NCBI GenBank assembly: GCA_031259195.1
Contig: JAIRLR010000079.1
Location: 1 to 8,367 of the forward strand
Direction: 5' to 3'
DNA length: 8,367 nt
DNA from: Streptococcaceae bacterium
GTDB lineage: Bacteria; Bacillota; Bacilli; Lactobacillales; Streptococcaceae
In this document: positions 7,006 through 8,367 of the stretch, in pieces
How the letters are laid out: every line of letters begins with the position of its first letter
How positions within the stretch are numbered: the stretch's first letter is position 1
Made by a program: the position numbers and the translations under genes
Notes under the pieces: model-generated
What the model was told of the DNA's origin: nothing
Databases searched by the model: none
What the model saw: only the letters and a program-made list of their open reading frames with translations

Positions 7006-7045
7006 ACAATAAACCTCCTCCAATTTTAAAAAGAAGGCTTATTGT
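7006..7045 (-). terminator. Intercistronic hairpin between the bacteriocin gene and the permease gene
   Basis: ACAATAA (7006-7012) pairs with TTATTGT (7039-7045), continued by CCT..CT/AG..AGG pairs with two mismatches. On the minus strand it follows the bacteriocin stop by about 45 nt and is followed by TTTATC rather than a full T-run. A partial terminator or RNA-stabilising hairpin here would yield more bacteriocin mRNA than transporter mRNA, common in bacteriocin operons; that role is inferred. Confidence 0.45.
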
Positions 7046-7089
7046 AGAGTTTATTTTTTATTTAAAAAATTAACATCGAACATTTTCTA

Positions 7090-7377
7090 TTACCAGGCAT
7101 TCCAAAAAAACTCCATCCTAGTAGGAGGGAAATGAAAAAGTTTTGCTTGAGCCCAAACTCCAGGAGCACTTTCGGCACGCTGCAGAACGTCACCACGTTT
7201 AACAGACGCACTATGTTGTTTTGATCCATGAAAATAATCAGAAAAACCTAAATTACCACTCCAACCTATGCCATAATTCCATTCTCCACCACCAACAGAT
7301 ACAGCCAACACATACGTAGAAAAAGCAAAGCTACATAAAATTGCAGCAATTCCAAAAATAATCTTAAATTTTTTCAT
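7090..7377 (-). CDS. Lactococcin 972-family bacteriocin precursor
   Basis: The 95-residue product begins MKKFKIIFG with a classical Sec signal peptide (hydrophobic core about 7-24) and a likely cleavage after VLA at residue 25. This leaves a mature peptide of about 70 residues, close to lactococcin 972 (66). The mature part keeps the family landmarks: a glycine-rich start with GEWNYG (31-36), an aromatic-His segment SDYFHGSKQHSASV (46-59), PGVWAQAK (72-79) and an aromatic C-terminus FFWNAW. Lactococcin 972 blocks septum formation by binding lipid II; the same target here is inferred. I chose the ATG at 7375-7377 because GAGGAG (7386-7391) lies 8 nt upstream and it starts the signal peptide exactly. 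The frame is open upstream to an ATG at 7467, but that longer start has no good ribosome binding site and would spoil the signal peptide. Confidence 0.9.
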   Translation of the reverse strand: MKKFKIIFGIAAILCSFAFSTYVLAVSVGGGEWNYGIGWSGNLGFSDYFHGSKQHSASVKRGDVLQRAESAPGVWAQAKLFHFPPTRMEFFWNAW

Positions 7378-7510
7378 CAAAAACACTCCTCGTAAAAAAT
7401 TCTTTGACAGGTCCCCAAAACAGACTCTTAGTACCACAAATAGCCAACCAAAACCCTTTTTCATCAAGGTGCGTTTGCCCGGTTAAAAAATCGTTCTTTA
7501 TTGATATTGA

Positions 7511-7567
7511 TTATTTTGCTCGTTGCTCGTTGCTCGTTGCTCGTTGCTCGTTGCTCGTTAGCATCAT
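7511..7567 (-). CDS. Possible 18-codon leader ORF made of a heptad repeat
   Basis: On the minus strand AAGGAGG (7573-7579) lies 5 nt before ATGATG, and the frame reads MMLTSNEQRATSNEQRAK before TAA. Six 7-bp repeats make 42 bp, so three repeats encode seven residues and the peptide contains TSNEQRA twice. It lies in the predicted bacteriocin leader, about 130 nt before the bacteriocin ATG. The Shine-Dalgarno match is better than that of any annotated gene here, so ribosomes would be expected to bind. There is no homology argument, and it may be a repeat expansion behind a pre-existing ribosome binding site. Changing the repeat number by one or two would shift the frame and end the peptide within a few to about 16 codons after the repeat. 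Confidence 0.4.
   Translation of the reverse strand: MMLTSNEQRATSNEQRAK
7517..7558. repeat. Perfect heptanucleotide tandem repeat, (TGCTCGT)x6
   Basis: Six uninterrupted copies of TGCTCGT on the plus strand (ACGAGCA on the minus strand) fill 42 bp. The array lies between the bacteriocin promoter and the bacteriocin start codon. Perfect short tandem arrays like this commonly vary in length by replication slippage. The 7-bp period does not match the helical-turn spacing of typical response-regulator direct repeats, so slippage is a better explanation than a binding-site array. Confidence 0.95.
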
Positions 7568-7587
7568 GCACGCCTCCTTCTCGTTTG

Positions 7588-7600
7588 TCAAATTATTTGA
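7588..7600. promoter_or_regulatory. Palindrome just downstream of the bacteriocin promoter, candidate operator
   Basis: TCAAATTATTTGA is a perfect 6-bp inverted repeat around a single central base. It falls about +9 to +21 from the predicted minus-strand start, where a bound repressor could block transcription. It could also be chance in AT-rich DNA. No regulator gene lies in the cassette within this window. Confidence 0.35.
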
Positions 7601-7615
7601 TCCACCAGCATGCAA

Positions 7616-7644
7616 ATAATATCATAGCTAAAAATAAGTTTCAA
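7616..7644 (-). promoter_or_regulatory. Promoter of the bacteriocin operon
   Basis: On the minus strand TTGAAA (7639-7644) and TATTAT (7616-7621) are separated by 17 bp, and the -10 is extended by TGA. Each hexamer matches consensus at five of six positions. Transcription should start near 7609 and run through the short heptad ORF into the bacteriocin gene and on to the permease and ATPase. No comparably good promoter was seen closer to the bacteriocin start. Confidence 0.7.
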
Positions 7645-7789
7645 ATATTATTCTAAAATAAAATAGGGTACAATGTCGTTCCTTAGTAAAAATGTCCTAC
7701 TTTTTGTTCAATGAGACTGTCCCAACCATCGTAGAATTTGAAAAAAAAGAACAGCAACGAAGGTGGTGAATTTCCACTTAAGACGCTAG
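7645..7789. other. Intergenic stretch upstream of the bacteriocin promoter, no gene seen
   Basis: AT-rich sequence without a supported ORF. Bases 7690-7712 (aatgtcctactttttgttca) recall the terminal sequences of IS3-family, IS150-group elements, but no transposase is attached. The segment probably marks older insertion and deletion events between the bacteriocin cassette and the transposase debris. Confidence 0.4.
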
Positions 7790-8136
7790 CGGAGCGTTTG
7801 TTTTCAGCGCGAAGACTCCCTCAATCAAGCAGTACTTGCTCGTAAGTCATGACCGAAAATATAAACAGACTCTTGATACAAATACAGATTCAAATCCTAC
7901 CTCTTGTATAAGTAAAAGCGAAATTTCTAAACGCTTGGGACGCTCTCATGCAAACAACGATGGATGAATTCTTTAGTAGGCGCCTAGAGGGAAGTTATTA
8001 AGCTTAATGATTGATGGAATGCACTTGGGAAAGATGACAATTGTTACAGCGATGGGAATTCGTGCGGAAGGGACCAAACAGATCCTTGGACTTACCTGTG
8101 GAGGCTGCAAAAACACCGAAATGGTTAAATCCCTGC
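7790..8136 (+). pseudogene. Broken IS256-type (mutator family) transposase fragment
   Basis: Pieces of a DDE transposase appear in changing frames. The stretch at 7911-7934 reads SKSEISKR, the segment before the catalytic domain in one IS256 subgroup (SKSAVSRR). After a frameshift, 7948-7995 reads MQTTMDEFFSRRLEGS. After a second shift, 8007-8134 reads MIDGMHLGKMTIVTAMGIRA, then EGTKQILGL and NTEMVKSL, matching the core around the first catalytic Asp (codon 8013-8015). Stops at 7999-8001 and after the first piece show it cannot be translated as one protein. Upstream of 7911 a frame stays open from about 7799 but similarity is weak, so the left edge is approximate. The right side is cut off by the ISAs1 end at 8137, leaving the other catalytic residues missing. 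Confidence 0.75.
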
Positions 8137-8367
8137 CAGGGCCATCGCATACGACTTTCTATCATCTAATATTTTTTCCATTTAAGCGATTTTCATCACT
8201 TTCATCAAATATTTATGCGATAAAATCGCCTTCTTTCTCTTAAGATTTAAGCTAATCCTCTGCGACTTCTCTTCCCTCAACATATTTAGCACCAGATGCC
8301 GCACAACACTCATATTCTTCGCACTATTTTTCTTCCTCATACGACAATGATCCTCATCAAAAATTAC
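8137..8367 (-). mobile_element. ISAs1-family insertion sequence, 3' end only
   Basis: The end CAGGGCCATCGCATACGA begins at 8137. ISAs1-family ends characteristically start with CAGGG, and the minus-strand transposase stops 45 bp inside this end. The element interrupts the IS256-type fragment, so it arrived later. It continues beyond the window. An 8-bp target duplication is usual in the family, predicting ATCCCTGC (8129-8136) again at the far end. Confidence 0.75.
8182..8367 (-). CDS. ISAs1-family transposase, C-terminal part (runs off the window)
   Basis: The minus-strand frame entering at 8367 is open for 61 codons and ends in TAA at 8182-8184. It contains FDEDHCRMRKKNSAKNMSVV followed by RHLVLNMLREEKS and ends HKYLMKVMKIA. 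This matches the C-terminus of ISAs1 transposases, typically F.ED..R.RK..A..N.AV.RR.ALNLL, a lysine-rich stretch and a final YLLKVL-like motif. The last catalytic Glu of the DDE triad and the rest of the protein lie outside the window, so whether the copy is intact cannot be judged. Confidence 0.85.
   Translation of the reverse strand, partial: VIFDEDHCRMRKKNSAKNMSVVRHLVLNMLREEKSQRISLNLKRKKAILSHKYLMKVMKIA

Noticed and set aside
7378..7467. N-terminal extension of the bacteriocin to an ATG at 7467
   Set aside because: The internal ATG at 7375-7377 has a well-placed GAGGAG and starts a proper signal peptide; the extension lacks a good ribosome binding site and would put a hydrophobic stretch before it.
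7517..7558. CRISPR array
   Set aside because: The repeats are 7 bp and directly adjacent with no spacers, so this is a simple tandem repeat.
7404..7619. Plus-strand 71-codon frame reading through the heptad repeat (SLLVARC repeats)
   Set aside because: It is the opposite strand of the tandem repeat and bacteriocin leader, has no ribosome binding site, and its repetitive protein comes only from the 7-bp repeat.
8007..8243. A 78-codon plus-strand frame taken as an independent gene
   Set aside because: Its first part is the IS256-type core fragment, and from 8137 it runs into the antisense strand of the ISAs1-type element, so it is a chimeric accident.

Overview
The window comes from a low-GC Gram-positive bacterium, most likely a lactic acid bacterium of the Lactobacillaceae. 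This rests on AT-rich DNA with strong AGGAG-type ribosome binding sites, the gene order coaD, PDZ/Lon-type protease, glnR, glnA, a GlnR that resembles lactobacillar GlnR from memory, and a lactococcin 972-type bacteriocin cassette. No species can be named from the sequence alone.

Layout. Bases 1-472 hold a probable promoter and a repeat-rich non-coding element (107-442, inverted-repeat arms) ahead of coaD. Bases 473-2015 are a tight two-gene operon on the plus strand: coaD (phosphopantetheine adenylyltransferase, coenzyme A synthesis) and a membrane-anchored PDZ/Lon serine protease of the SepM/YlbL type. Bases 2016-4104 are the nitrogen-control operon glnR-glnA. A consensus GlnR operator and a TTGACA-17-TAAACT promoter lie just after the protease gene. 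A long 5' leader follows, occupied by a second non-coding element (2083-2306) related to the one before coaD. GlnR should repress its own operon when glutamine is plentiful, and GlnA makes the glutamine.

Bases 4201-7377, on the minus strand, are a complete lactococcin 972-type cassette. In transcription order it has a 95-residue secreted bacteriocin precursor, a 712-residue polytopic membrane protein of the bacteriocin-associated (putative immunity) family, and an ABC ATPase. A strong promoter with an extended -10 lies at 7616-7644. Its predicted leader of about 230 nt carries a 13-bp palindrome and an 18-codon ORF with an excellent Shine-Dalgarno sequence, built almost wholly from six copies of a 7-bp repeat.

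Bases of about 7650-8367 are insertion-sequence debris. A frameshifted IS256-type transposase fragment is cut off at about 8136 by the end of an ISAs1-family element, whose minus-strand transposase runs out of the window. The window therefore passes from conserved chromosome into an accessory bacteriocin island bordered by mobile elements.

The least explained items are the two paralogous non-coding elements. They share two conserved modules (A and B) in opposite, circularly permuted order, and each sits between a promoter and the ribosome binding site of a housekeeping operon.
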